In this document: positions 1 through 8,371 of the stretch, piece after piece
Numbering within the stretch: position 1 is the first letter of the stretch
Layout of the letters: the number at the start of each line of letters is the position of its first letter
NCBI RefSeq assembly: GCF_031010195.1
Contig: NZ_JAUAMC010000004.1
Coordinates: 248,001 to 312,000 of the forward strand
DNA length: 64,000 nt
From: Halomonas sp. SpR8
Lineage (GTDB): Bacteria; Pseudomonadota; Gammaproteobacteria; Pseudomonadales; Halomonadaceae
Direction: 5' to 3'
Made by a program: the position numbers and the translations under genes
The notes under the pieces: generated by a model
The model's input: only the letters and a program-made list of their open reading frames with translations
The model's database searches: none
What the model was told of the DNA's origin: nothing

Positions 1-776
1 CCCTGATGCGCTATGGCCGTGGCACCTTGGCTGCCTATCGCCGCTGCGGTTGGACCGGTATCGCCGTGGCGCTGCTGTTCAGTTTAACAACCTGCGGTTT
101 TGTGCTCGGCAATCAGTACACCAAGGCGGGTAACGTGTTGATGATTCTGGCCAGTTCACCTCTGATCGCTGCGGCGCTCTCCTGGGTCATTCTTAAAGAG
201 CGCTTGCCCCGGCGCACCTGGCTGGCGATCTTGGTGTGCATGCTAGGCATTGCCATGCTGGCGTTGGACGACGCCGGTGCTGGCTCTTGGGTAGGCAACG
301 CCTTTGCCTTAATGGCCGCGACGACGCTGGCGATCAACTTCACCTTATGCCGAACGCGCCCAGGCGTTGATATGAGCCCGATGCTGGTCTTCAACGGCCT
401 CATTGTGGGGAGCGTTGCCGGGCTTTTCTGGCTGGCGGGAGGCGACACCACGCTGCCAGCGGCCAACCAACTTGCCGTCGTGATCCTGCTATGTCTGATT
501 ATTGTGCCCTGCGGAGTGACCCTGTTACAGCGCGGGCCACTCTATTTACCCTCCGCTGAGGTGGGCCTGCTGATATTGCTGGAAGTGGTGCTGGGCACGT
601 TACTGGCTTGGTGGATACTATCCGAGCAGCCAGCCCCGATGGCAATGGCTGGCGGCGTCTTAGTGATTGGTACGCTCACGGCCAAGGGCCTCTATGAACG
701 ACGGTTGGAACTAAGGCAGCGTGCCATTTTAGAACCCGAGCCGTCGATAACAGTCAACCGGTCAAGTACGCTATGA
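1..776 (+). CDS. EamA/DMT-family transporter, 5' end outside the window
   Basis: An inner-membrane drug/metabolite transporter (EamA, RhaT-like) of unknown substrate. The visible 256 residues from the first in-frame Met at base 6 are mostly hydrophobic helices and carry the usual second-repeat features, including the motif VILKERLPRRTW and a long acid-poor helical C-terminal half. The reading frame is open to the left edge and the family is normally about 290-300 residues, so roughly the first helix is probably missing; the Met at base 6 is unlikely to be the real start. It ends 31 bases before the GntR regulator, so it may be cotranscribed with it. The family is certain, the substrate is not; a sugar or sugar-acid exporter role would be only a guess from context. 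Confidence 0.8.
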   Translation, partial: LMRYGRGTLAAYRRCGWTGIAVALLFSLTTCGFVLGNQYTKAGNVLMILASSPLIAAALSWVILKERLPRRTWLAILVCMLGIAMLALDDAGAGSWVGNAFALMAATTLAINFTLCRTRPGVDMSPMLVFNGLIVGSVAGLFWLAGGDTTLPAANQLAVVILLCLIIVPCGVTLLQRGPLYLPSAEVGLLILLEVVLGTLLAWWILSEQPAPMAMAGGVLVIGTLTAKGLYERRLELRQRAILEPEPSITVNRSSTL

Positions 777-807
777 TTGCCAGGAATCGAAACAGGGTCT
801 TATCGCA

Positions 808-1578
808 GTGACGTCAACTCCCAGTAAACCAACGGCTCGCCCCAGCATCGCCGAACACCTCGCCGAGGAGATCTTCGGTGGCCGCTATCACCCCGGTGAT
901 CTGGTGCCCCGTGAAATGGATCTATGCGAACGGTTTGCGATTAATCGCTCGGCGGTACGCAGTGACCTTCGTCAATTAGTTGACGCGGGTATCATCGAAC
1001 GTATCTCTGGGCATGGCTCCAAAGTGCGTGAGTACTCAGAGTGGCATATTCTCGACCCTCAGGTGACCGAGTGGTTAACGCGCTACGCCGCTCCCAACCC
1101 GGATATTCAGCGGGAAATACTGGCCTTTCGCCTGGATGTTGAGCCCTACGTAGCGATGACGGCCGCTAAACGTGCCACGGCACGCGATCTTGTCGCCATT
1201 GAAGAAGCTTTTGAAGGGCTGGGGCAGAATTTGCGCAATGCCACCTGCGACGAAGAGCGGCGGCTGCACAGTGAGTGCGATGTGGCCTTCCACGAGGCGA
1301 TCTTCAAGGCGACGCACAACATCGTGTGGGCGCAGCTATCGCATATTTTGCGCCCCTCCATCTATATGCTGATCTCCATGTCCAACGAGAGTGCATCCGA
1401 TCCCGAAGAGAGTCTGGAACGCCATCGGCATTTGATGGAAAGCATTCGTTTGCGCCGACCCCGTGAGGCGTTTTTAGCTTCACAAGCCGTGTTAGCCGGT
1501 ACCGCAGAGGCGCTGGGTCTTGAGCATAGCGCCAGCTCACTAGGACGCACGGTTGAGTTACCCCACACCGCACATTGA
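808..1578 (+). CDS. GntR-family (FadR subfamily) transcriptional regulator
   Basis: Cytoplasmic DNA-binding regulator of 256 residues. Residues about 10-75 form the GntR winged helix (helix-turn-helix around REMDLCERFAINRSAV, wing ending GHGSKVRE); residues about 95-235 are the all-helical FCD ligand domain typical of sugar-acid and organic-acid sensors. The start is a GTG at 808; no ATG fits the N-terminus better. It sits 28 bases upstream of a pentose/galactose dehydrogenase and near a TRAP operon, so its effector is plausibly an aldonic acid or a pathway intermediate. The twin TGTTSAACA palindromes at 5787-5815 are a candidate target (inference). Family assignment is firm; the effector is unknown. 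Confidence 0.85.
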   Translation: MTSTPSKPTARPSIAEHLAEEIFGGRYHPGDLVPREMDLCERFAINRSAVRSDLRQLVDAGIIERISGHGSKVREYSEWHILDPQVTEWLTRYAAPNPDIQREILAFRLDVEPYVAMTAAKRATARDLVAIEEAFEGLGQNLRNATCDEERRLHSECDVAFHEAIFKATHNIVWAQLSHILRPSIYMLISMSNESASDPEESLERHRHLMESIRLRRPREAFLASQAVLAGTAEALGLEHSASSLGRTVELPHTAH

Positions 1579-1606
1579 ATCCCCCCTTTAATCACAAGGT
1601 GAATTT

Positions 1607-2533
1607 ATGTCTGACCTCACTATTGGCCTAGTGGGCGTGGGTAAAATCGCCCGCGACCAACATCTACCGGCGATCGCCGCCACTCCAAATTGCCACCTTC
1701 TTGCCACGGCAGATCCCTATGCCTCGCTAACGGATGTGCCAGGCTACCAAGGCCTGGAGGCGATGCTGGACGCGCACCCGGATATCGACGCCGTCGCAAT
1801 CTGCACCCCAACGCACCTGCGCTACTCGCAAGCACGGGCAGCGCTGCTGCGCGGCAAACACGTAATGTTGGAAAAGCCACCGGGAGCGACGTTAAGCGAA
1901 GTTGAAGACTTGATTGACTGCGCCAAGCAACAGGGCGTTAGTCTGTTTGCCGCCTGGCATTCGCGGTTCGCCCCCGGTGTGGCCGACGCCCGGCAGTGGT
2001 TAGCCAATCGCCAGGTTCAGCGGGTTGAGATTGAGTGGAAAGAGGACGTGCGGGTATGGCATCCCGGTCAGGCATGGATTTGGCAGCCGGGCGGTATGGG
2101 CGTTTTTGACCCCGGTATTAACGCACTCTCGATTGCCACAGCGATTTTACCCCAACCGTTTTTTCTGCAACAGGCGCGGCTGCTGGTACCCAGTAACGCA
2201 CAAACCCCGATTGCGGCGGCGCTCTCCTTCACCGATCCGCAAGGCGCGACGATCGAGGCGGATTTTGACTTTCGTCAGCCTGGCCCACCAACCTGGGATA
2301 TGCACATCGACAGCGATGGTAGTCGCTTAAGCCTAACCCAAGGTGGCTGCCGTCTGATGATCGATGACCAACTTGTTATCGAGGCCGAAGAGCGCGAGTA
2401 CCAGGGGCTCTACACGCGCTTTGCGGAGCTGATCGCAAGCGAGTGCAGCGAGGTGGATGTTGCCCCGCTGCGCCAAGTTGCCGATGCGTTTTTATACGGC
2501 CATCGTGAGAGTACCGGCCCTTTTATTGAGTAA
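1607..2533 (+). CDS. L-arabinose / D-galactose 1-dehydrogenase (Gfo/Idh/MocA family)
   Basis: Cytoplasmic NAD(P)-dependent oxidation of L-arabinose (or D-galactose) to the lactone, first step of the non-phosphorylative pathway. The 308 residues have the Rossmann motif GLVGVGKIAR at 7-16, EKPPG at 89-93, and FDPGIN at 167-172, whose Asp168 and Asn172 match the active-site pair I recall for the Azospirillum brasilense arabinose dehydrogenase; the resemblance to that enzyme runs over the whole length. The ATG follows AAGGTGAATTT. The neighbouring AraFGH importer and arabonate-type dehydratase support arabinose as substrate, but this family also takes galactose, and the regulator and epimerase nearby fit both. 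No lactonase gene is seen beside it. Confidence 0.85.
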   Translation: MSDLTIGLVGVGKIARDQHLPAIAATPNCHLLATADPYASLTDVPGYQGLEAMLDAHPDIDAVAICTPTHLRYSQARAALLRGKHVMLEKPPGATLSEVEDLIDCAKQQGVSLFAAWHSRFAPGVADARQWLANRQVQRVEIEWKEDVRVWHPGQAWIWQPGGMGVFDPGINALSIATAILPQPFFLQQARLLVPSNAQTPIAAALSFTDPQGATIEADFDFRQPGPPTWDMHIDSDGSRLSLTQGGCRLMIDDQLVIEAEEREYQGLYTRFAELIASECSEVDVAPLRQVADAFLYGHRESTGPFIE

Positions 2534-2555
2534 CAGAACCGACGAAGCTTGTTTA

Positions 2556-2582
2556 ATCACGCTTGCATTGACCAAGCGTGAT
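2556..2582. terminator. Stem-loop between convergent genes
   Basis: A perfect 10-bp inverted repeat (ATCACGCTTG at 2556-2565, CAAGCGTGAT at 2573-2582) with a 7-base loop lies between the dehydrogenase and the convergent TRAP operon. There is no good U-tract on either strand, so it may be a weak bidirectional terminator or an mRNA end-stabiliser. Confidence 0.5.
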
Positions 2583-2634
2583 CCTTCAAAGACTGGCCTG
2601 ACCGTAAAGGATAGCCGATAGCCATCGACAGTCT

Positions 2635-3936
2635 TCATAGTGGCCAAATGGCCAGTTGCGGCCACATCAATAGCGCCGCGAGTATGCATAGCTGAATGGC
2701 CATAAAGGGGAGTACGGAAAGATAGATATCCTTCAGGCTGATATCCGGCGGTGCCACGCTTTTAAGGTAGAAGGCAGCGGGCCCGAAGGGTGGTGACAGG
2801 AACGACACCTGCATGTTCACGGCGAACAGAATACCGAACCAGATCGGGTCGAAACCCAGTTGAATAACGATGGGCAGAAAGATCGGCAGGGCCAGCATGG
2901 CGATCCCGATCCAGTCGAGGAATAGCCCCAGTACCAGCATGATCGCCATCATGATCAGAATGATCACTATCGGCGCGACGTCGAGCCCCAGGATCAGGCT
3001 CGACACAAAGCGGTTGCCGCCCATCAGGTTATAGACGCCTACCAGGGCGGCGGCGCCGATGCCGATCCAGATGATCATGCCGCAGGTGTTCATGGTCTGG
3101 CCCAGGCTATGGTGCAGCATGCCGGGAGTGAACTCGCCGCGTACAATGGTGGCGAGCAGTACGCCGAAGACGCCCATGGCCGCCGCCTCAGTGACCGAAG
3201 CGACACCGCCGTAGATAGTGCCCAAGACTAAAAAGGCAATCAGTCCAGGCAGCAGAATGGCCTTGACGGCGTCCAGCTTGCTGGCGAAAGGATTGTCCTG
3301 GGTGTCTTTATCCAACGGCGGGCCCAGTGCGGGATTCTTCAGGCAGCGCACCAGCACATAGGCAATATAAGAGCCCATTAGAATTACCGCCGGGGTAACG
3401 GCTGCGGCGAACAGGTCAGCAATCGATACGCTGGCGATCAGGCCATAGATAATCAGTACGATGGAGGGCGGCATCATGGTGCCCAGGGCGCCCCCGGCAC
3501 ACACCACCCCAATGGAGAGGCGCTTGTCGTAGCCCAGGCGGAGCATTTGTGGCAGTGCCAGAATCCCCAGCAGGACGATCTCCCCGCCGATGATGCCCGA
3601 GAGGGCGGCCAGAAAGAACGCCACCACGATGGTCTGCACTGCGACGCCGCCCGGCAGACGACCGGCAAACACGCGCATGGCGTTGAACAGATCCTTGGCG
3701 ATGCCAGATCGATCCAAGAGCGACGCCATCAACACAAACATGGGCACCGCGACCAGCGAATACTCGGTGATAAACCCATAGACGCGGCTGGTGACCAGCG
3801 GCAGTGCCGCCTCGCCGAACCAGCCAAAGGTGAAGGCCATCGCCACCAAACCGGTAATGAATGCCAATGGCAAACCGGTGACCAGCAGCGCGAAAATAGC
3901 CCCCACCATGAGGATCGTTGCGGTTGAAATATCCAT
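2635..3936 (-). CDS. dctM: TRAP transporter large permease (DctM)
   Basis: Membrane subunit that carries the substrate across the inner membrane using a sodium gradient in tripartite ATP-independent periplasmic systems. The 433 residues make about 12 hydrophobic segments, the usual DctM length, with typical stretches such as GGALGTMMPPSIVLIIYG and a conserved polar loop near the C-terminal SFLSPPFGPAAFYLK. Its start codon overlaps the stop of dctQ by one base (TGATG), indicating translational coupling. Last gene of the dctP-dctQ-dctM operon. The substrate cannot be read from this subunit; the context suggests a sugar acid. Confidence 0.92.
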   Translation of the reverse strand: MDISTATILMVGAIFALLVTGLPLAFITGLVAMAFTFGWFGEAALPLVTSRVYGFITEYSLVAVPMFVLMASLLDRSGIAKDLFNAMRVFAGRLPGGVAVQTIVVAFFLAALSGIIGGEIVLLGILALPQMLRLGYDKRLSIGVVCAGGALGTMMPPSIVLIIYGLIASVSIADLFAAAVTPAVILMGSYIAYVLVRCLKNPALGPPLDKDTQDNPFASKLDAVKAILLPGLIAFLVLGTIYGGVASVTEAAAMGVFGVLLATIVRGEFTPGMLHHSLGQTMNTCGMIIWIGIGAAALVGVYNLMGGNRFVSSLILGLDVAPIVIILIMMAIMLVLGLFLDWIGIAMLALPIFLPIVIQLGFDPIWFGILFAVNMQVSFLSPPFGPAAFYLKSVAPPDISLKDIYLSVLPFMAIQLCILAALLMWPQLAIWPL

Positions 3937-4547
3937 CAGCGCGCCTCCTCGGTGTCGGAATGGGGCTTCGCCTTAAGCGATTGCCATAGATGCAGCAAGG
4001 CCTGCAGCGTCATCAGTGTCAGAGCAAAAAAAATCATGCCCTTGACCATGGCAGGAAAGGGCGGATTCCAGGAGGTGCCGGAGCGCTCCAGCGACCACTC
4101 CCCGAGCGGGTTGTGCGACGCTCCCCAGAACATATGAAAGGCGGCATAGCTCATCGTCAGGCAGAAAATTAGGGTGAGCAGGTCGTTGAAGCGATCCATC
4201 CAGCACTTCAGTTTTGGCCCGGCGCTGTCGTAGAGCACCTTGACGCGAATATGGCTATTGCGCGCCATGGCCGCTGGGCCGCCAAGCACGAAAATAACGG
4301 CGATCAGAAACACCACGGTTTCGTGTACCCAGGAGGTAGGGTTATTGAAACCGTAGCGCATAAAGACTTCGACGACGCTGATTCCCATTGCCACCAGCAC
4401 CAGCCAGGAAACGGCCCGGCTGCCCCGTGCAATCAAGCGGTCTAAGGCATTGCGTTCAGGCGCTACTTCCTCAACCGTTTCGAGAATCTCGGGAAGGTCA
4501 TGGGTGGGAGGAGAGCGGTATTGCTTGTCAGGCGTTTTTTGAGACAT
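3936..4547 (-). CDS. dctQ: TRAP transporter small permease (DctQ)
   Basis: Four-helix inner-membrane partner of DctM. The 203 residues start with a polar, acidic cytoplasmic stretch of about 45 residues, unusually long for the family, then four hydrophobic segments (around 48-66, 80-98, 120-140 and 168-188). The motif HIRVKVLYD after the second segment is the familiar (N)SHIRVD-type region of DctQ. It is placed between dctP (97 bases away) and dctM (1-base overlap). No clear Shine-Dalgarno precedes the ATG at 4547, so it could also be translated by coupling with dctP messenger. Confidence 0.9.
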   Translation of the reverse strand: MSQKTPDKQYRSPPTHDLPEILETVEEVAPERNALDRLIARGSRAVSWLVLVAMGISVVEVFMRYGFNNPTSWVHETVVFLIAVIFVLGGPAAMARNSHIRVKVLYDSAGPKLKCWMDRFNDLLTLIFCLTMSYAAFHMFWGASHNPLGEWSLERSGTSWNPPFPAMVKGMIFFALTLMTLQALLHLWQSLKAKPHSDTEEAR

Positions 4548-4644
4548 GGCGCGACTCTACGCGCAGCGCTCGGGGAGGAATCCCGAGCGATGCGTTGGTT
4601 AGGTTAATGAAACCGATTTGAGAGCAAACAGTTTCAGCAAACAG

Positions 4645-5664
4645 CTAGAGCAGATTGCGCGAGCGCAAAAAAGCGGTCGCCGAGTCATAAATCTTTTGGG
4701 TCATTTCATTCTCGCCAGCCCACTCTTGCCACTCCTGCTCTGCCGCTGCGCGGAACTTACGGCGCTCCTCAGCAGGAAGGTCGAAGGGGTGAACCTCAGG
4801 GTCATCCTGAAGCCGCTGCAGGGTCTCGATATCCTGCTCCTTGAGGCGGGCAATCAGGTCATAGGCCATGCCATCAAAGGCCGTTTGCAACGTCGTCTGC
4901 AACTCTGCGGGAAGGCCATCCCAGATATCCTTATTGATCGATACGGCAATCATTGGCATGGAGTGAAAGCCTGGGTAGAGCGGGTAAGGGGCGAAAGCGT
5001 GCAGGCCCATGGCGTCGTTATTCGAGAGTACCGTGGAGTCCGCGGCGTCAATCACGCCTTTTTCCAGCCCGGTATACACCTCAGAACCCGGCAGGTTAAC
5101 CGGTGTCGCACCGATGCGCTCAAAGATGTTGTACACCATGCCTTGTGGTGCACGTATCTTGAGGCCCTCGAAATCCTCAATCGATTCAATGGGAACAGTG
5201 GACGGTACCGACTCTAGCGGGAAGGTGGCGGCGCCTATCAGGTGAGTGCCATAGGGCTCGACCAATTCGTTGTAGAGCTCTTCACCGCCGCCGTACTTCA
5301 TGTACTCCAGGAAGTCGTAGGGGTTCTGCCAGGCGCCGACAAGGTTGCCGAGCATGCCGAAAGCAGGGTCCTGCCCAGAGAAGTAACTGGGGTCCGTCAT
5401 GTGTCCCTGAAGAATGCCTGAGCTAACGGCGGTCAGCGTTTCAGTCGGCCCAACCACGGAGTTGATCGGCATTACCTCAATCTCGACGCGGCCATCGGTC
5501 ATTGCCGTGATCTTCTCCGCCCACTCCTGTTTGATCTTAAAGCTGGGTTCGCCCGAGGTTTCTGACGCCTGAAATTTCCATTCGTACTCGGCCGCCTGAG
5601 CCGCCGAAAGGCCTAGCAGCAGGGCTGAGCCAGTGAGTAGCAAGCTGTATCTCGATTTGAGCAT
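4645..5664 (-). CDS. dctP: TRAP transporter substrate-binding protein (DctP)
   Basis: Periplasmic solute receptor of the TRAP system. I place the start at 5664 (339 residues, MLKSRYSLL...) because GAGGAA lies at a good distance upstream and the product then begins with a standard signal peptide cleaved after AQAA. The frame stays open for 28 more codons upstream, but that extension is encoded by a degenerate repeat and looks untranslated. The mature protein has the DctP signature region GLKIRAPQG, whose Arg normally pairs with the substrate carboxylate, so a carboxylic acid such as an aldonate is a reasonable ligand. It is the first gene of dctPQM. Confidence 0.88.
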   Translation of the reverse strand: MLKSRYSLLLTGSALLLGLSAAQAAEYEWKFQASETSGEPSFKIKQEWAEKITAMTDGRVEIEVMPINSVVGPTETLTAVSSGILQGHMTDPSYFSGQDPAFGMLGNLVGAWQNPYDFLEYMKYGGGEELYNELVEPYGTHLIGAATFPLESVPSTVPIESIEDFEGLKIRAPQGMVYNIFERIGATPVNLPGSEVYTGLEKGVIDAADSTVLSNNDAMGLHAFAPYPLYPGFHSMPMIAVSINKDIWDGLPAELQTTLQTAFDGMAYDLIARLKEQDIETLQRLQDDPEVHPFDLPAEERRKFRAAAEQEWQEWAGENEMTQKIYDSATAFLRSRNLL

Positions 5665-5681
5665 GGCACTATTCCTCAAGA

Positions 5682-5756
5682 TTGTTGTTGTGAAAAATGT
5701 TGTGAAAAGCGTTGTGGAGAACATTGTTATGAACATCGCGGTGAACATGGTGATGC
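5682..5756 (-). repeat. Degenerate 12-13 bp tandem repeat in the dctP leader
   Basis: About six imperfect units based on TTGTTGTGAAAA (plus-strand orientation), for example at 5687-5698, 5699-5710 and 5711-5722, drifting toward TCGCGGTGAACA at the far end. On the transcript it is the untranslated leader of dctP, or else an N-terminal extension rich in Phe and Thr. Confidence 0.6.
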
Positions 5757-5786
5757 AACGGGGCCATTAACCATGCGGGAGGGTAA

Positions 5787-5815
5787 TGTTGAACATTAAG
5801 AGTAATTGTTCAACA
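5787..5815. promoter_or_regulatory. Twin palindromic operator upstream of dctPQM
   Basis: Two 9-bp palindromes, TGTTGAACA (5787-5795) and TGTTCAACA (5807-5815), have centres exactly 20 bp apart, two helical turns. Each is a dyad of the form TGTTNAACA, and the two are reverse complements of each other. Dyads of this size suit FadR-type GntR proteins, so the regulator at 808-1578 is a candidate; the link is inference. Confidence 0.55.
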
Positions 5816-5970
5816 TATACTTTTGTATGGTCATTGGTTTGGTGGGGGATTTTTGTCTTTTGCGTATTAGTCTTTTGCGCATTTGGTGAAGACATCACGC
5901 TTTCGATCAGAACGTCAGCCGCCATCGACCTAAAACAAGGCGTTAATTTCGCTGTAACGCATCCTTCGCA

Positions 5971-6912
5971 TTAATCGGACTGGGCAATGATGTCGCGCAG
6001 GGTGCTCATTAACGCGGCGGCACCGGGAGAAAGGCGTTGGTGGCGTAAGCTCACCAGCCCGTAGGGTTGAACGCTGAGTGTCTCGCTGAACGGCAGCAGG
6101 TGAAAACGCTGCGGTGGGCAGAGCAGGTCGGCGGCTTCCCGGGTGGTTACCGTGATGGTGTCGGATTTATCTACCAGCGCCAGTGAGAGCAGCAGATCGG
6201 CGGTATCGACGATCTGACGCGGTGGTGTGACCTGATGGTGCAGAAACAGACTATCCACCCGCTGGCGCATCAACGCACCTGGGGGTTGTAGCGACCAAGG
6301 ATAGCCCGCCATATCGGCCAGACTCAGCGGTTGTTTACCGGCCAACGGATGACCCTCGCGGCATACGAAGCAGAGCTCCTCCTCACCAATTTCCTCAAAT
6401 ACGAAGCGCTCGGCATCGACGCCTGCAGGAATACGGGTTATCGCGAAATCCAGCTCGCCTTCGAGCAGGCGCGGTACCAGCACCTTGCTGACATCCACAT
6501 CCACGCTGATCTTGAGCCCCGGGCGGTCGCGGTGCACCCGCTCAATGGCACTGGTCAGCAGCGTGACCGCCGGGGCCATGACGGTGCCGACCGCTACCGT
6601 GCCTGCGCTGCCTTCGCCAAGGGCATTCAACTCCTCGCCGGTATGGCGTAGCGCAGAAAGCATGCTGTGGGCGTGGCGAATCATAATCTCGCCATACCAG
6701 TTTGGCGTTAGCCCGCGGGGGTGGCGATCAAACAGGCGAATACCCAGGTTGGCTTCCAGGTCGCTGAGTAGCTTTGAGGCGGCGGGTTGGCTCATGTTGA
6801 GCTGGGCGGCGGCGCGGTGAAGGTTGCGCTGCTCGTCCAGCGCTAAAAAAAGCTGAAAATGGCGCAACTTTAGTCGCACGTCTAGAAACCAGTTCTCGCC
6901 GAGAACGCCCAT
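5971..6912 (-). CDS. LysR-family regulator, GbpR-like
   Basis: A 313-residue LysR-type activator. Residues about 14-75 are the winged helix (LKLRHFQLFLALDEQRNLHRAAAQLNMSQPAASKLL region), followed by the linker helix and a two-lobed effector domain from about 100. The N-terminus resembles GbpR of Azospirillum and Agrobacterium, which activates a sugar-binding protein gene in response to D-galactose, L-fucose-like sugars or L-arabinose. It is divergent from galM-araFGH across a 145-base spacer that contains a large inverted repeat, the classical LysR arrangement. So it most likely activates galM-araFGH when arabinose or galactose is present. A shorter start a few codons downstream is possible. 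Confidence 0.82.
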   Translation of the reverse strand: MGVLGENWFLDVRLKLRHFQLFLALDEQRNLHRAAAQLNMSQPAASKLLSDLEANLGIRLFDRHPRGLTPNWYGEIMIRHAHSMLSALRHTGEELNALGEGSAGTVAVGTVMAPAVTLLTSAIERVHRDRPGLKISVDVDVSKVLVPRLLEGELDFAITRIPAGVDAERFVFEEIGEEELCFVCREGHPLAGKQPLSLADMAGYPWSLQPPGALMRQRVDSLFLHHQVTPPRQIVDTADLLLSLALVDKSDTITVTTREAADLLCPPQRFHLLPFSETLSVQPYGLVSLRHQRLSPGAAALMSTLRDIIAQSD

Positions 6913-6927
6913 GGAATAAGCCCCGAG

Positions 6928-6961
6928 TTATTATTGATACTTAAAAGTATATCGATAATAA
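6928..6961. promoter_or_regulatory. Nested inverted repeat in the LysR/galM divergent promoter
   Basis: An inner dyad ATACTT-AA-AAGTAT (6937-6950) is flanked by TTATTATTG (6928-6936) and CGATAATAA (6953-6961), which pair with one mismatch. It starts 16 bases before the LysR start codon. It has the T-N11-A character of LysR sites and probably serves autorepression and activation of galM. Confidence 0.55.
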
Positions 6962-7057
6962 GGTGTTTGTATATTGGTTGGTTATGCAAGACGTGGCTAC
7001 TGTAGTGACTGAATCGGCCTTCCAATAACAACAACGATCTTCCATAGGAGGAAAATC

Positions 7058-8299
7058 ATGCCACTCATCACTGATCAGGTAGACGTTCAGAGACATAGCG
7101 TTGGATCAACGCTGCTGCTCAGCGCCGGTATCGCTCTGCTAATGGTTAGCACGGCTCAAGCACAAAGCGAGACGCAAATGGAAGCTGGAAATGGCGCCGG
7201 AAATGGCGTTGAGAAATCGGTGTTTGGTCACTTGCCAGGCGGCCGCCAGGTCGATGTTTATCAATTTACCAACGCCAACGGTATCGAGTTGCGGGTGACC
7301 AACTATGGCGGCATCATCCTGTCGCTGAAAACACCCAATGTGGATGGCGAATTCGACGATATCGCGCTGGGCTTCGACTCCCTGGAAGCGTACCTTTCCG
7401 ATGAGTATCGCCAGGCCAACCCCTATTTCGGTGCCCTCATCGGGCGTTACGGCAACCGCATCGCGGGTGGCCAATTCTCCCTTGTTGGGGAAAGTTACTC
7501 ATTAGCCACCAACGATGGCAACAATCATCTGCACGGCGGTGACCAGGGCTTCGATAAAGTGCTCTGGCAGGCTGAACCATTTGAAAGCGAAGCAGGCACG
7601 GGTTTGGTGTTGCGCTATACCAGCGAAGATGGCGAAGAGGGCTACCCCGGTAGGTTGGAGACCGAAGTTACCTACACGCTGACCGATGACGACGAACTGA
7701 TGGTGGATTATCGGGCGGAAACCGACAAAGCCACCCCGATCAACCTCACCCAGCACAGCTACTTCAACTTAAAAGGCGAGGGTAGCGACACCATTCTCGA
7801 TCATCAGCTAATGATCAACGCCTCTGAGTTTACCCCGGTCGACGACACCCTGATCCCCACTGGCGAGCTCCGCTCGGTAGACGGTACGCCGTTCGATTTT
7901 ACCCAGTTGACCCCCATTGGCGAACGCATTGAGCAGGAGAATGAACAGCTCGCCTTCGGCGGCGGCTATGACCACAACTTTGTGCTGGATCGCGATAATG
8001 CGGCAGCGGATGAGCTGGTGCTGGCTGCCAAGGTGTGGGAGCCCGAGAGCGGCCGCATGGTGGAGATCACCACCACCGAACCCGCGATCCAATTCTATTC
8101 AGGTAACTTTCTTAACGGTGACCTGACCGGTAAACAGGGCCAAGCCTACGGGCATCGCTCCGGCTTTGCGCTGGAAACCCAGCACTACCCTGACTCCCCC
8201 AATCAGGAGGCCTTTCCCAGCACAATCTTAGAGCCCGGCGATACTTACCGCTCACGTACGGTATATCGCTTTTCGGCCCAGCCGAATGTTGATTCATAG
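7058..8299 (+). CDS. galM: Aldose 1-epimerase (mutarotase), exported
   Basis: Interconverts the anomers of aldoses such as galactose or arabinose. The 413-residue product begins with an uncleaved-looking polar start and a hydrophobic segment (about 16-36) ending in STAQAQ, a signal peptide with probable cleavage near residue 36, so the enzyme should act in the periplasm, unlike the cytoplasmic E. coli GalM. Catalytic residues are recognisable: His157/His159 in NNHLHGG, His233 in QHSYFNL and the general base Glu372 in ALETQHYPDSPN. The ATG follows ATAGGAGGAAAATC, a strong ribosome-binding site. First gene of the galM-araF-araG-araH-dehydratase series; it may supply the anomer recognised by AraF. 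Confidence 0.9.
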   Translation: MPLITDQVDVQRHSVGSTLLLSAGIALLMVSTAQAQSETQMEAGNGAGNGVEKSVFGHLPGGRQVDVYQFTNANGIELRVTNYGGIILSLKTPNVDGEFDDIALGFDSLEAYLSDEYRQANPYFGALIGRYGNRIAGGQFSLVGESYSLATNDGNNHLHGGDQGFDKVLWQAEPFESEAGTGLVLRYTSEDGEEGYPGRLETEVTYTLTDDDELMVDYRAETDKATPINLTQHSYFNLKGEGSDTILDHQLMINASEFTPVDDTLIPTGELRSVDGTPFDFTQLTPIGERIEQENEQLAFGGGYDHNFVLDRDNAAADELVLAAKVWEPESGRMVEITTTEPAIQFYSGNFLNGDLTGKQGQAYGHRSGFALETQHYPDSPNQEAFPSTILEPGDTYRSRTVYRFSAQPNVDS

Positions 8300-8371
8300 C
8301 CGCCAATGGTTTGCTAATAAAAAGATGAAAATATCAATAAAAACAACACTTAAAATCGCAGGAGTATGACA

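Larger units (their letters stand above)
5665..5970. other. Non-coding spacer upstream of dctP
   Basis: These 306 bases lie between the dctP start and the 3' end of the LysR gene, both on the minus strand. They hold a degenerate 12-13 bp repeat (5682-5756) and twin palindromes (5787-5815), followed by an AT-rich stretch that probably carries the dctP promoter. A 62-codon plus-strand frame at 5786-5974 has no ribosome-binding site and no recognisable product. Confidence 0.6.

Noticed and set aside
4618..5217. 199-codon plus-strand frame opposite dctP
   Set aside because: It is a shadow of the well-supported DctP receptor, without ribosome-binding site or recognisable protein features.
5786..5974. 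62-codon hydrophobic frame in the dctP spacer
   Set aside because: It starts inside the twin palindromes, has no ribosome-binding site and runs into the 3' end of the LysR gene.
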